Source of the DNA: Chryseobacterium viscerum
GTDB lineage: Bacteria > Bacteroidota > Bacteroidia > Flavobacteriales > Weeksellaceae
DNA length: 64,000 nt
Direction: 5' to 3'
NCBI RefSeq assembly: GCF_025949665.1
Contig: NZ_JAPDFT010000001.1
Coordinates: 62,001-126,000 of the forward strand
In this document: positions 1 through 8,180 of the stretch, piece after piece
Numbering within the stretch: the first letter of the stretch is position 1
How the letters are laid out: the number at the start of each line of letters is the position of its first letter
The notes under the pieces: model-generated
Seen by the model: only the letters and a program-made list of their open reading frames with translations
Told to the model about the DNA's origin: nothing
Database searches by the model: none
Program-made: the position numbers and the translations under genes

Positions 1-272
1 ACGGTTTCCATTGAATGCCCTTCGTAATAATGGAAACGTCCGCTCATCATCAGAACTTTTTTCCCCTCAAGTATTCCGTAAATCAGTTTTCCGGTGTGGC
101 CGGCTACTGTAGTCTGTGGAAAATGAGGAATGTCTTTGTACTCTAAAACATGGATCGGTTCTACTTCATCCTGTAGTTTTCCAAGTCCGGATCCTAAAAC
201 AACCGCAAAATCAGGTGTTTCCTGAATGATATTTTTAATAAAATCAGCAGTCTCTTTAATTTTTTCTAACAT
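1..272 (-). CDS. Purine nucleoside phosphorylase (N-terminal part, runs off window)
   Basis: The first 90 codons are visible; the gene continues past the left edge. Purine nucleoside phosphorylase splits purine (deoxy)nucleosides with phosphate into free base and (deoxy)ribose-1-phosphate in the cytoplasm (salvage). The translation starts MLEKIKETADF. It carries the phosphate-binding loop VVLGSGLG (residues about 24-31), AGHTGKL (about 58-63) and GRFHYYEGHSME (about 78-89), which together are typical of the trimeric PNP family. The ATG lies inside the 3' end of lpxK (17-bp overlap, different frame), so the two are probably co-transcribed and translationally coupled. Confidence 0.93.
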   Translation of the reverse strand, partial: MLEKIKETADFIKNIIQETPDFAVVLGSGLGKLQDEVEPIHVLEYKDIPHFPQTTVAGHTGKLIYGILEGKKVLMMSGRFHYYEGHSMET

Positions 273-1281
273 AATCTAAGATGATTTGATTGAATTCTTC
301 TTTCTTATCAATAAGTACATTGATAGGCCAGTAGTAAACAATTTCTCTAAGATAGTCAAAAGTTTTCAGACGTACATAGTCTTTCTCTGTGGTTAATATC
401 AGCTTATATTCCCCTAATTTTTTATACTCGGCAAGGATTTTTTTAATATCATCATCCGTGAAATTATGATGGTCTCTGAACTTTAAATGTTTCACCCTTT
501 TTGAGAATTTTGCCAGATGTTCCAGAAGTGGTTTGGGATTAGCAATTCCGGTGATCAGTAAAATATCATAATAATTCAGGTTGTTATCCGGAAGCATTTT
601 CTCTTTTCCGTATACATTCTCGTCATAACCAATGGATGAAAAGAAAACTTTCTGTCCGTATGAAGGTCTTATTCTTGAGATATAATACCTTTTTGTTTCC
701 TCAGTAAGTTCGTCAGGACATTTGCTGACCATAATAATGTCTGCTCTTTTGTATCCGGATCTTGATTCTCTCAGATCTCCGGCCGGAAGAAGGTAGTCTT
801 TGAAAAAAGGATCATTAAAGTCGGTCATCAGAATATTGAATCCAGGCTTGATCGCTCTGTGCTGCATGGCGTCATCCAATACCAGAACTTCAAGGTCCAT
901 ATCTTCAATTACTTTTTTGGCTCCGGGCACACGTTCTTCTGAAACAGCAATGACGAAACGGTTTTTAAAACGCTCAAAAAGCTGCATCGCTTCATCACCT
1001 ACCATTTTGTAGTTGCTTTCATAATTGGTTACTTCGTAGCCTTTTGTCAGCCTTCCATAGCCTCGTGAAAGAACACCGGTTCTGTAATGTTTGGATAGAT
1101 ATTGAGCCAGATACATCACCATGGGTGATTTTCCGCTTCCGCCCACAGAAAGATTTCCGACATTGATTATCGGAGTTTTGAATTTTGTCGACTTAAAAAT
1201 TCCCAGATCATACATTGTGTTTCGGATACCCGTTACCAAATGATAACCAAGGGAAAAAGGATAAAGGTACCATCTTTTCAT
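256..1281 (-). CDS. lpxK: Tetraacyldisaccharide 4'-kinase LpxK
   Basis: LpxK phosphorylates the 4' position of the lipid A disaccharide precursor at the inner membrane, the sixth step of lipid A synthesis. The 341-residue length fits the family. The N-terminus is hydrophobic and membrane-associating (YPFSLGYHLVTGI), followed by the P-loop NLSVGGSGKSP (residues about 43-53, Lys51), the SRGYGR motif near residue 73 and the VLDDAMQHR motif near residue 135, all hallmarks of LpxK. Its 3' end overlaps the start of the purine nucleoside phosphorylase gene by 17 bp. It is divergent from truA across about 110 bp. Lipid A synthesis shows the host is Gram-negative. Confidence 0.95.
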   Translation of the reverse strand: MKRWYLYPFSLGYHLVTGIRNTMYDLGIFKSTKFKTPIINVGNLSVGGSGKSPMVMYLAQYLSKHYRTGVLSRGYGRLTKGYEVTNYESNYKMVGDEAMQLFERFKNRFVIAVSEERVPGAKKVIEDMDLEVLVLDDAMQHRAIKPGFNILMTDFNDPFFKDYLLPAGDLRESRSGYKRADIIMVSKCPDELTEETKRYYISRIRPSYGQKVFFSSIGYDENVYGKEKMLPDNNLNYYDILLITGIANPKPLLEHLAKFSKRVKHLKFRDHHNFTDDDIKKILAEYKKLGEYKLILTTEKDYVRLKTFDYLREIVYYWPINVLIDKKEEFNQIILDYVRKN

Positions 1282-1364
1282 ACGATTGCAAAAATAGGAA
1301 TTTTCATAAGCATTTGACGTAATATTCTCAAAGACTTTTCAACAAATATTTCGTTAAATTAAAG

Positions 1365-1372
1365 TATTTTTG
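1365..1372 (+). promoter_or_regulatory. Bacteroidota -7 promoter element before truA
   Basis: TATTTTTG matches the Bacteroidota sigma-A -7 consensus TAnnTTTG. No clear -33 TTTG is seen at the usual spacing. A transcript would start about 6-8 bases downstream, near 1379. That makes the TTG at 1391 a better truA start than the TTG at 1370, which overlaps the promoter element. Confidence 0.45.
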
Positions 1373-1390
1373 TGGAGTTATTACAATACA

Positions 1391-2122
1391 TTGAGATACT
1401 TTATTGAATTTTCTTACAACGGAAAGAACTATTTCGGCTACCAGATACAGCCGGATGCCATTTCTGTGCAGGAAGAACTGGAAAAAGCACTTTCCACTAT
1501 TTTAAGGGAAGAGATTAAAACTACAGGAGCAGGAAGAACTGATACAGGGGTTCACGCTAAAAAAATATTTGCTCATTTTGACACAGAAAAAGAGTTGGAT
1601 GATCAGCTTACGCGCAGGCTGAACAGTTTTCTTCCACCTGATGTTTCTATTAAAAGGATCTTTCCGGTAAAAGATGATTTTCATGCCCGTTTTGATGCTA
1701 CGTACAGAACCTACGAATATTATATCTCACTGGAAAAAAATCCATTCACACAGGAATCTGCATGGCAGCACTGGAAAAGAGGTCTGGATATTGATGCCAT
1801 GAATGAAGCTTGCAAAATTCTTTTTGAATATGAAGATTTTACCAGTTTCGCCAAATTAAAAACCGACAACAAGACCAATATCTGCAAAATGTATAAAGCG
1901 GAGTGGGAGCAAAACGGATCTGAACTGAAATTTACAGTTTCAGCCAACCGTTTTCTTAGAAATATGGTTCGTGCTATCGTTGGAACAATGGTAGAAATAG
2001 GAACCGGAAAACTGAACCCGGAAGATCTTCGTACAGTGATTGAAGATAAAAACCGAAACGCTGCCGGAACTTCAGCTCCAGGGCACGGATTGTATCTGGT
2101 GGATGTGGGATATGAATTTTAA
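1391..2122 (+). CDS. truA: tRNA pseudouridine(38-40) synthase TruA
   Basis: TruA isomerises uridines 38-40 in the anticodon arm of many tRNAs. The conserved catalytic block GAGRTDTGVHA is present, with the nucleophilic Asp at about residue 51 from this start. FGYQIQP near the N-terminus and RFLRNMVRAIVGTM near the C-terminus are also family signatures. The open frame extends to a TTG at 1370 (250 aa). I prefer the TTG at 1391, which gives MRYFIEFSYNGKNYFGYQ: family members begin at this beta strand, and a promoter-like element overlaps the upstream codon. There is no ATG near the N-terminus, so a non-ATG start is needed either way. Confidence 0.93.
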   Translation: MRYFIEFSYNGKNYFGYQIQPDAISVQEELEKALSTILREEIKTTGAGRTDTGVHAKKIFAHFDTEKELDDQLTRRLNSFLPPDVSIKRIFPVKDDFHARFDATYRTYEYYISLEKNPFTQESAWQHWKRGLDIDAMNEACKILFEYEDFTSFAKLKTDNKTNICKMYKAEWEQNGSELKFTVSANRFLRNMVRAIVGTMVEIGTGKLNPEDLRTVIEDKNRNAAGTSAPGHGLYLVDVGYEF

Positions 2123-2215
2123 TACTAAGATATAGTCTGTTATCAATTCATTTGTGATAGCCAAAAAATGTCTTTGGTTACAATGAATCTCTGGAAGACT
2201 CTGAAGATTTTCCAC

Positions 2216-2268
2216 AAGCTGCTTGTGATTTCCAGAGACCTCGGAAAATCACAAGCAGGCTGTTTTTA
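2216..2268 (+). terminator. Intrinsic terminator after truA
   Basis: A long imperfect hairpin pairs GCTGCTTGTGATTTCC (about 2218-2233) with GGAAAATCACAAGCAGGC (about 2243-2260) and is followed by a T-rich run. The left arm can also form a local CACAAGC/GCTTGTG hairpin, so two folds compete. Apart from this and the promoter element at 2407, the 332-bp gap 2123-2454 holds nothing I recognise. Confidence 0.6.
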
Positions 2269-2406
2269 TAAAGAATGAAATAGGGCTTAATAGCCAAAAA
2301 ATCAGCTTGTCGGGAGATTAAGGATATTCATTCTGTAAATAACAGGTATCTGAAATTTTCTATGACGATTTGCAAAAGTTGTAAAGGCAGTCCGGTTATA
2401 AAGTCT

Positions 2407-2414
2407 TATTTTTG
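2407..2414 (+). promoter_or_regulatory. -7 promoter element before the ABC exporter
   Basis: TATTTTTG fits the Bacteroidota TAnnTTTG element. It lies 40 bp before the ATG of the ABC exporter, a usual distance for a short leader. A properly spaced -33 TTTG is not obvious. Confidence 0.45.
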
Positions 2415-2454
2415 CATAGAATTTTTATTTTAATTCTTTCTTTCGATTCGTACA

Positions 2455-4212
2455 ATGAAAAAACAAGATACCTGGGAGATTATAAAAAGGCTGTTCTTTA
2501 TCGGAATGAAGTTCCGTTCATGGTTCATCCTTACGCTTATAATTTCTATATTCCTTTCCATTGTTTCTACTTACAGGCCGTATCTTACTATGCAGGTGGT
2601 GGATAATGATATTACAAAGCTGCATGATAAAGCTTTGATGATGAAACACATCTACATTCTTGTGGGGTTGGTGTTTGCAGAAACAGTTTTAAACTTTTTT
2701 TTAGTTTATTTTTCAAATTTCATCTCGCAGAATGTGATCAGGGATATCAGAGAGCGTTTATATGCTAAACTGATCTATTTCAAGACTTCATTTTTTGATA
2801 AAACTCCAATCGGACAGCTGGTGACGCGTGCCGTAGGAGATGTGGAAACAATTGCTACAGTATATACAGACGGTTTCCTGATGGTTTTCGGAGATATACT
2901 GAGAATTCTGTTTGTACTGATTATGATGTTCAGTACTAATGTTCATCTGAGTTATATTACGCTGGCTATTTTACCTTTAATGGTGATGATCACGAGATTC
3001 TTCCAGAAAAGACTGAAAAAAGCTTTTGGAGATGAAAGAAACTGGACAGCCAATCAGAATTCTTTTGTTCAGGAGAGACTGGCAGGAATGTCTATTATTC
3101 AGGTATTCAACAGACAGGAATCTGAATTTAAGAAATTTGATGATATTAATATTACATTAAAGGGAGCATTACTGAGAACCGTATTTATTTTCTCGCTGTT
3201 CTTTCCCGTAGTGGAACTTATCTCTTCATTATTCATAGGATTTATCCTTTTCTATGGAGGATATATTACGATCAGTGCGGGGGTTGTGATTGCCTTTATC
3301 CAGTATATTTCAATGCTGATCCGTCCTTTGAGACAGATTGCCGACCGTTTCAATAATATTCAGCGAGGAATTGTAGGAGCAGAAAGAGTGCTGGGATTAA
3401 TGGATGAAGAAAATGCAATGCCGAATAACGGAACGGTAAAGAAAGATCACTTTGCCGGAAAAATTGAATTCCAGAAAGTACATTTTGCTTATGACGAAAA
3501 GCAGGAAGTTCTGAAAGGAATTGATTTTAAAGTAAACCCGGGAGAAACAGTAGCCATTGTAGGAGCAACGGGTGCCGGAAAGTCTACCATTATTAGTCTG
3601 ATCACAAGATTGTATGATATCAACTCCGGAAATATTCTGATTGATGATGTGGATTTAAAAGACTATGAGCTTTATAACCTGAGAAGCCACATAGGAGTCG
3701 TTTTACAGGATGTTTTCCTTTTCCATGGAAGTATTTTTGAAAATCTTTCCTTTGGAGATGATACCATAACTTTGGATAAAATAAAAGCAGGTGCCAGAGA
3801 AATTGAGGTAGACCAGTTTATTCAGCAGCTTCCTGGCGGATATGATTATGTGGTGAGTGAAAGAGGTTCGTCAATATCTTTAGGGCAGAGACAATTGCTG
3901 TCTTTCCTGAGAGCCTATTTATCAGATCCGAAAATTTTGATTCTGGATGAAGCCACATCTTCTATAGATCACGAAAGTGAAAAGCTTATTCAGAGAGCAA
4001 CAGAAAAAATTACCAAAAACAGAACATCCATTATTATTGCCCACAGACTTTCAACGATTGAAAAAGCAGATAAGATCATTGTGATGGAGCATGGTAAAAT
4101 TGTAGAAGAAGGGAAGCATCTTGAGCTTTTGGATAAGAACGGATATTATGCTACTCTTTACAAAGCCCAGCTGCGTCATGAAGTGGAAATGGAAGAAGAA
4201 AAAGAATCATAA
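2455..4212 (+). CDS. ABC exporter, fused permease-ATPase half-transporter (MsbA/MdlB-like)
   Basis: A 585-residue half-transporter that would work as a dimer in the inner membrane, exporting a lipid, drug or peptide; the substrate cannot be told. The first ~310 residues form a six-helix type-I exporter domain. The ATPase domain follows, with Walker A VGATGAGKST (around residue 368), signature SLGQRQ (around 475), Walker B ILILDEATSSID (around 493-504) and the H-loop IIAHRLST (around 526). The signature reads SISLGQRQLLSF rather than LSGGQ, a variant found in the YheH/YheI-type branch of exporters. It is a single gene with its own promoter-like element and terminator. There is no C39 peptidase domain, so it is not an obvious processor of GG-leader peptides. 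Confidence 0.92.
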   Translation: MKKQDTWEIIKRLFFIGMKFRSWFILTLIISIFLSIVSTYRPYLTMQVVDNDITKLHDKALMMKHIYILVGLVFAETVLNFFLVYFSNFISQNVIRDIRERLYAKLIYFKTSFFDKTPIGQLVTRAVGDVETIATVYTDGFLMVFGDILRILFVLIMMFSTNVHLSYITLAILPLMVMITRFFQKRLKKAFGDERNWTANQNSFVQERLAGMSIIQVFNRQESEFKKFDDINITLKGALLRTVFIFSLFFPVVELISSLFIGFILFYGGYITISAGVVIAFIQYISMLIRPLRQIADRFNNIQRGIVGAERVLGLMDEENAMPNNGTVKKDHFAGKIEFQKVHFAYDEKQEVLKGIDFKVNPGETVAIVGATGAGKSTIISLITRLYDINSGNILIDDVDLKDYELYNLRSHIGVVLQDVFLFHGSIFENLSFGDDTITLDKIKAGAREIEVDQFIQQLPGGYDYVVSERGSSISLGQRQLLSFLRAYLSDPKILILDEATSSIDHESEKLIQRATEKITKNRTSIIIAHRLSTIEKADKIIVMEHGKIVEEGKHLELLDKNGYYATLYKAQLRHEVEMEEEKES

Positions 4213-4228
4213 TCCATTCAGGTATTAA

Positions 4229-4266
4229 AATAAAAAAGAGAGTCATTACGATTCTCTTTTTTATTT
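4229..4266. terminator. Bidirectional terminator between convergent genes
   Basis: The AAAAGAGAGTC / GATTCTCTTTT hairpin has A-rich and T-rich flanks on both sides, so it can stop the ABC exporter on the plus strand and the methyltransferase operon on the minus strand. Confidence 0.8.
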
Positions 4267-4280
4267 TAATATATAATTCA

Positions 4281-4895
4281 TTAATGCTTTTTAAAACTAC
4301 AGAAAACAAAATTCTGAACAGTTTCAAAAGGAGTGATATGATCTTCAGTAAGGCATTTTATTTTTTCAAAACTTCCTTTAAATTTTTCTGATAATGACTC
4401 TTCATCATACTGCTGAATATCCAATCCGCTGCATTTCGTAGGTCCGTTTTTGGAAAAAGTTCCAAGGATTATAAAGTTATTCACATTCTTTTCTGCAATA
4501 TCAATATATTTTGAAACCTGTTCCGGACTTGTCAGGAAGTGAAAAGCAGCTCTGTCATGCCAGATGTCATAAGTTTCCGTAGGTTGGAAAGCAGTAATAT
4601 CGGTGGCAATCCATTTTACTTTATGGGCTAAATTTCCGAGTCTTTTCTGTGCTTTTTCCAAAGCGTTGGTAGAAATATCAAGGACTGTAATATTCCCGTA
4701 GCCTTCCTCAAGAAGAAAATCAACAAGGTTGCTGTCTCCGCCGCCAATATCAATGATGCTGGCATCTTTTCCCAATCCTGAAGATTTGATAAAGTCAAGT
4801 GATGTCTGAGGTTTTTTCTGGGTCCAGCTTACCTGATCTGGATTTTTGGTTTCATATACATTTTCCCAGTGATTTTTATTGTCAGAAGAACTCAT
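4281..4895 (-). CDS. Class I SAM-dependent methyltransferase
   Basis: A cytoplasmic Rossmann-fold methyltransferase of 204 residues. Motif I reads IIDIGGGDSNLVD (residues about 47-59) and is followed by the acidic motif II in TVLDIS. A tryptophan-rich start (HWENVYETKNPDQVSWTQ) is typical of a small UbiE/trans-aconitate-methyltransferase-like subfamily often labelled 'class I SAM-dependent methyltransferase'. The substrate is unknown. It is the last gene of the four-gene operon 6796-4281, and its ATG overlaps the stop of the preceding membrane-protein gene by 4 bp. Confidence 0.88.
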   Translation of the reverse strand: MSSSDNKNHWENVYETKNPDQVSWTQKKPQTSLDFIKSSGLGKDASIIDIGGGDSNLVDFLLEEGYGNITVLDISTNALEKAQKRLGNLAHKVKWIATDITAFQPTETYDIWHDRAAFHFLTSPEQVSKYIDIAEKNVNNFIILGTFSKNGPTKCSGLDIQQYDEESLSEKFKGSFEKIKCLTEDHITPFETVQNFVFCSFKKH

Positions 4896-5485
4896 GATTC
4901 TTTTAATTGATTGTTTATCTCTTCAAATTTATTAATTAATTCGTCAAGTTTTCCCTGTTGTTTCTTTATTGTTTTGGGTCTTAAATAAAACCAATTAAAA
5001 GCGATCCATGCAAATGTTATGGCATAGGCCAGAATGCCTGAACCAAGAGTCATTCTTGAAGTGTACTCATACATATAAAAGCATATTCCTAGAAAAAGCA
5101 TGATAAAATACAGATTGAGGATGGTAGTCTGCATCAATTTCTGCTTACTCTTCACTACATATAAACTCTGGAGATATTCATGGTTTGACTGGGTCTGATC
5201 AATTTTGTAAAAAACCATAAACATTTTATTGTAGGCAAAAAGGAACATGACCATGGCCAGAATGACAAGCACAATCCCGATTTTTGTAGTAATCATCTGA
5301 GGCTGGAAACGATACCAGATATAAATAATCAATAATGAGGTGGTGATTAATCCAATATTGGCAGCAATCAGCTTACGCAGATTCTGGTTTCTGAATTTTT
5401 TCAGCTTACCAAGAAGCTCTTCCAGGTTGGGTTTATTGGAAGTCTGTTGCTTCCATATATTTTTGAAATTAATATTAGTATCCAT
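4892..5485 (-). CDS. Four-helix membrane protein coupled to the ECF sigma factor
   Basis: A 197-residue protein not assignable to a named family. The N-terminal ~35 residues are soluble and basic (IWKQQTSNKPNLEELLGKL), followed by two adjacent membrane helices (about 40-60 and 68-88), a loop, two more helices (about 115-135 and 142-165) and a charged C-terminal coiled-coil-like tail. It overlaps the end of the sigma-factor gene by 11 bp. By position it is the candidate anti-sigma or sensor partner: a cytoplasmic N-terminus on a membrane anchor is a common anti-sigma layout. That role is inference; no canonical anti-sigma domain is evident. Confidence 0.7.
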   Translation of the reverse strand: MDTNINFKNIWKQQTSNKPNLEELLGKLKKFRNQNLRKLIAANIGLITTSLLIIYIWYRFQPQMITTKIGIVLVILAMVMFLFAYNKMFMVFYKIDQTQSNHEYLQSLYVVKSKQKLMQTTILNLYFIMLFLGICFYMYEYTSRMTLGSGILAYAITFAWIAFNWFYLRPKTIKKQQGKLDELINKFEEINNQLKES

Positions 5486-5945
5486 TTTCTCTAAACTTTT
5501 GCGTTAATTTTTCCTTTATCCTGTGAATTTTTACCCGTATATTGGATTCAGAAAGCCCTACGATATGAGCTATCTCTGCCTGCTTCACTTCTTCCTGCTC
5601 CAATGAAATAATAATTCTGTCTGTTTCCGGAAGCTCAGAAATAAACTGATAAAGCATTTGTATCTGAGGCTCCATGGATTCCTGTTTTTTCTCTTCCAGA
5701 TTGATGGGAAGATCTGTTTTGGTGAATTTCTTTTCCTTTTCAATCTGCCGGAGACAGTTATTAGAGGCAATTCTGAAGATCCATGTTCCTATGCTGGATT
5801 CATTTCTGAATTTCGGAAGCTGCTGCCATACAATGATAAATGTTTCCTGGGCAAGATCCTGAGCGAGGTCGGGATCATTCACATATCCCATGCACAGGCG
5901 GAATATCCTTTGCCAGTAGAGTTCGTATATCTCTTCAAAAGCCAT
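5475..5945 (-). CDS. ECF-type RNA polymerase sigma factor
   Basis: A 156-residue sigma-70 family factor of the extracytoplasmic-function group. Region 2 is seen as YWQRIFRLCMGYVNDPDLAQDL followed by AQETFIIVWQQL (residues about 9-45). Region 4 (residues about 107-150) carries the helix-turn-helix QAEIAHIVGLSESNIRVKIHR. The start codon overlaps the stop of the upstream alpha/beta hydrolase gene by one base (TAATG), and its end overlaps the membrane-protein gene by 11 bp, so all are translationally coupled. The target promoters are unknown; a membrane partner downstream is the expected arrangement. Confidence 0.92.
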   Translation of the reverse strand: MAFEEIYELYWQRIFRLCMGYVNDPDLAQDLAQETFIIVWQQLPKFRNESSIGTWIFRIASNNCLRQIEKEKKFTKTDLPINLEEKKQESMEPQIQMLYQFISELPETDRIIISLEQEEVKQAEIAHIVGLSESNIRVKIHRIKEKLTQKFRENGY

Positions 5946-6796
5946 TATTTCGCAGATAAAAAGTTATTAAGCTGATTAAAATACCAATCTTTGTCGTCAT
6001 ACATGATGAAATGTAACCCTTTTGAAGCATACTGCATATTGGTGTTTTTTAAATTTTTGTATTGGCCTTCAATAGTCGGTTTCAGATTGGCAAAAAAAGA
6101 TTCCAAAAGAATAAGAGAAGGACATTGTATATTTTTTATTTTCTCTCTCAGGTCGGTATTGGAAAAATCACAATACATCTTTGCAAATGTTTTTCGGTCA
6201 GATTTCATGCTCCAGTTGATCACCGTTTCCTGCATAGAAGTATCTGCCAGAAGACGTGGCATAGTCTGTGTCTGCATTTTACGGAACTGATCATCACTCA
6301 TAGCTGTTAGTTGAGTAATGGTAGAGGTACAGTCATTATTTTCTTTAGAGGTAAAACCAGGATCAGACATCGCAGCCAGACAAGGTAATGTGTCTACAAT
6401 GACGATTTTTCCTACTAATTCAGGGTAATCTGCAGCAATTGCAAGGGCAAGGCCGCCTCCCATGCTGTGTCCGATGATAATAGGTTTTTCTATTTTATTA
6501 TTCTTTATATAAGCAGCAATTCCTTTTTCCCAATCTTTAAAGCTGGCGTCTGCCTGTGGTTGTGTTCCGGCAAATCCTGCCATCGTTAACGTATAACAAG
6601 TGAAGTTTTTTTCAAATTTTGCAGCTGTTTCGTTCCATACATCTCCTGAAGAGGCAAACCCGGGAATAAATAGTAAGGACTGATTTCCTTTTCCGGTTTT
6701 CTTTACTTCAAACGGATAAGCTGCTTCCTGTCCAAATATATTGCATATTGCTAAAAAAAATAACATAATGATAAGAAGGAATGTAAATTTTTTCAT
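5945..6796 (-). CDS. Secreted alpha/beta hydrolase
   Basis: A 283-residue alpha/beta-fold hydrolase with a Sec signal peptide (hydrophobic MKKFTFLLIIMLFFLAICNIFG, cleavage probably before QEAA). The oxyanion region LLFIPGFASSG (about 41-51) and nucleophile elbow GHSMGGG (Ser111) are clear; the catalytic His is likely the one in KGLHFIMYDD near the C-terminus. It probably acts in the periplasm on an ester or amide; the substrate is unknown. It is the first gene of an operon with an ECF sigma factor, an unusual position for a hydrolase; the 210-bp upstream gap should hold the operon promoter. Confidence 0.88.
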   Translation of the reverse strand: MKKFTFLLIIMLFFLAICNIFGQEAAYPFEVKKTGKGNQSLLFIPGFASSGDVWNETAAKFEKNFTCYTLTMAGFAGTQPQADASFKDWEKGIAAYIKNNKIEKPIIIGHSMGGGLALAIAADYPELVGKIVIVDTLPCLAAMSDPGFTSKENNDCTSTITQLTAMSDDQFRKMQTQTMPRLLADTSMQETVINWSMKSDRKTFAKMYCDFSNTDLREKIKNIQCPSLILLESFFANLKPTIEGQYKNLKNTNMQYASKGLHFIMYDDKDWYFNQLNNFLSAK

Positions 6797-7009
6797 GATT
6801 TCTAAAGTTTTAAGGTTTATTTGTCTTTTAGAGACGAACCTTGAAAAAATGTTACACCAGATTTGATTTTTTTTGAAAAAAATATTTCTCCTCCTTCTGA
6901 ACCCTTATGTTTAGGGCAAACTCACATGAAATTTATTTTTATAAAAATTAACAGCAGTTATTTTTGAATATAGAACGTTATGAAATAATGAATATGTATC
7001 AGGAAATTA

Positions 7010-7684
7010 TTAATCTAATATTCTTCCATAGAATCTGCTGATGTCAAAATAAAATCCGGGAACCTTGTATTTGTCCTTTTCAAATTCCTGATAATCACAT
7101 TTTCCTTTCAGACTTTGCGATTTTGTTTCCATTTGAAACCTGTTTAAAAGGACATATTCATCAGTAACGGAAATGACATGAAAGCCGGTCTCACATTTCA
7201 ACCCATCACCTGAAGTAAGAATAGCGTTTAATAATCCGTGGAAATTTCCAGCGACTTTTTCAGCGGTGTTATCATCATTATTTAAATGATATAAATAAGC
7301 AAGATAATTCATGGCGCGCAGATCAAGTGGGTTTTCATCCAAAGCATCCAAAAACAATTGGATCCCTTTGGAAAGATCTTTTTGTGAAATACCTTCCCCG
7401 CGATAATATTTGGCCACTTCTTCAGCTTTCTTCCCTGTTTTATACGGTTGATAATCTTTTTGAAAAGTATAACCGAAGTAAAGATGACGGTATTGGCTGC
7501 TTGTAAGAAGTGTATCGTTCTGTTTTAATCTTTTTAAAAGCTTCGGATAGTAATATTCTGAATTTTTATCCTCAATATTTTTTTGAATTGCAGCATAATC
7601 TGGTGCTTTAAATTCCATTTTTTGTGCATGCAGGAAAGTAAGCAGTGTTAAAAAGAATAAAGAGAAAAATGCTTTAATATTCAT
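7010..7684 (-). CDS. DUF4919-type secreted protein
   Basis: A 224-residue exported protein: Sec signal peptide with cleavage after LHA (MNIKAFFSLFFLTLLTFLHA-Q). The body has the DUF4919 pattern: YYYPKLLKRL, then SQYRHLYFGYTF, then a TPR-like helical stretch (LDALDENPLDLRAMNYLAYLY) and a final beta-rich part ending in FYFDISRFYGRILD. Function is unknown; the family is restricted to Bacteroidota. A diverged relative sits at 31243-31896. It is monocistronic as far as can be seen. Confidence 0.75.
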   Translation of the reverse strand: MNIKAFFSLFFLTLLTFLHAQKMEFKAPDYAAIQKNIEDKNSEYYYPKLLKRLKQNDTLLTSSQYRHLYFGYTFQKDYQPYKTGKKAEEVAKYYRGEGISQKDLSKGIQLFLDALDENPLDLRAMNYLAYLYHLNNDDNTAEKVAGNFHGLLNAILTSGDGLKCETGFHVISVTDEYVLLNRFQMETKSQSLKGKCDYQEFEKDKYKVPGFYFDISRFYGRILD

Positions 7685-7845
7685 GGTTTGTATAACGTTG
7701 TTATGATTTTTTGACCACTTAAAAATACGGAATGTGCACTAATAAGATAAAAAAATACTAACTGTTTGTAAAAAAAACAATAAAATATTGTCAAAGTGTT
7801 ATTCCGTGTTGATAAATTTACTAACTTTATTCGGAATTTAAGAGG

Positions 7846-7870
7846 TTACCCCTGACATTCAAAGGGGTAA
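7846..7870 (+). promoter_or_regulatory. 8-bp stem-loop in the leader of the 71-residue protein
   Basis: TTACCCCT and AGGGGTAA form a perfect 8-bp stem with a 9-base loop, 34 bp before the ATG at 7905. It has no T-run and so is not a terminator. It may be an operator or an RNA leader element. Confidence 0.4.
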
Positions 7871-7904
7871 ATGGAATTTTTAACTAAAAAACTAAAAAAT
7901 ATTA

Positions 7905-8120
7905 ATGAGCAGTAGTATCCAAGATGAATTTAAAGTCTTCAAAGACGAATTGAAAAAGTTAAATATCGAAGTACAAAAAGTTGTAAAAGTAGGAAACGGA
8001 AGTATGGATTTCCACGAGGTTTTCTATAAATCGCCGAGGTATGAAGAGGTAAAAAGTATTTATGTCCAGCGTCATAATCTGGATAGTATGATTGAAAAAT
8101 TTAAACAAGCCTATCATTAA
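7905..8120 (+). CDS. Small conserved-looking protein of unknown function (71 aa)
   Basis: A highly charged, probably helical 71-residue cytoplasmic protein with no signal peptide or membrane segment (begins MSSSIQDEFKVFKDELKKLN). It has its own 220-bp upstream gap with a stem-loop and is followed immediately by a strong terminator, so it is a self-contained transcription unit. That supports it being a real gene despite its size. I do not recognise the family. Confidence 0.7.
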   Translation: MSSSIQDEFKVFKDELKKLNIEVQKVVKVGNGSMDFHEVFYKSPRYEEVKSIYVQRHNLDSMIEKFKQAYH

Positions 8121-8127
8121 AAAATAG

Positions 8128-8166
8128 AACGAGCACCGCAGAGAATCTGCGGCGCTCAGTTTTTTA
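8128..8166. terminator. Terminator after the 71-residue protein gene
   Basis: A GC-rich hairpin GAGCACCGCAGA / TCTGCGGCGCTC with a GAA loop is followed by a six-T run on the plus strand. An A-rich left flank lets it also act on the minus-strand transporter gene ending at 8181. Confidence 0.85.
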
Positions 8167-8180
8167 TAACGCTATAGAGA

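Noticed and set aside
2455..4212. ABC exporter as processor of the GG-leader peptides
   Set aside because: It lacks the N-terminal C39 peptidase domain and is 49 kb away.
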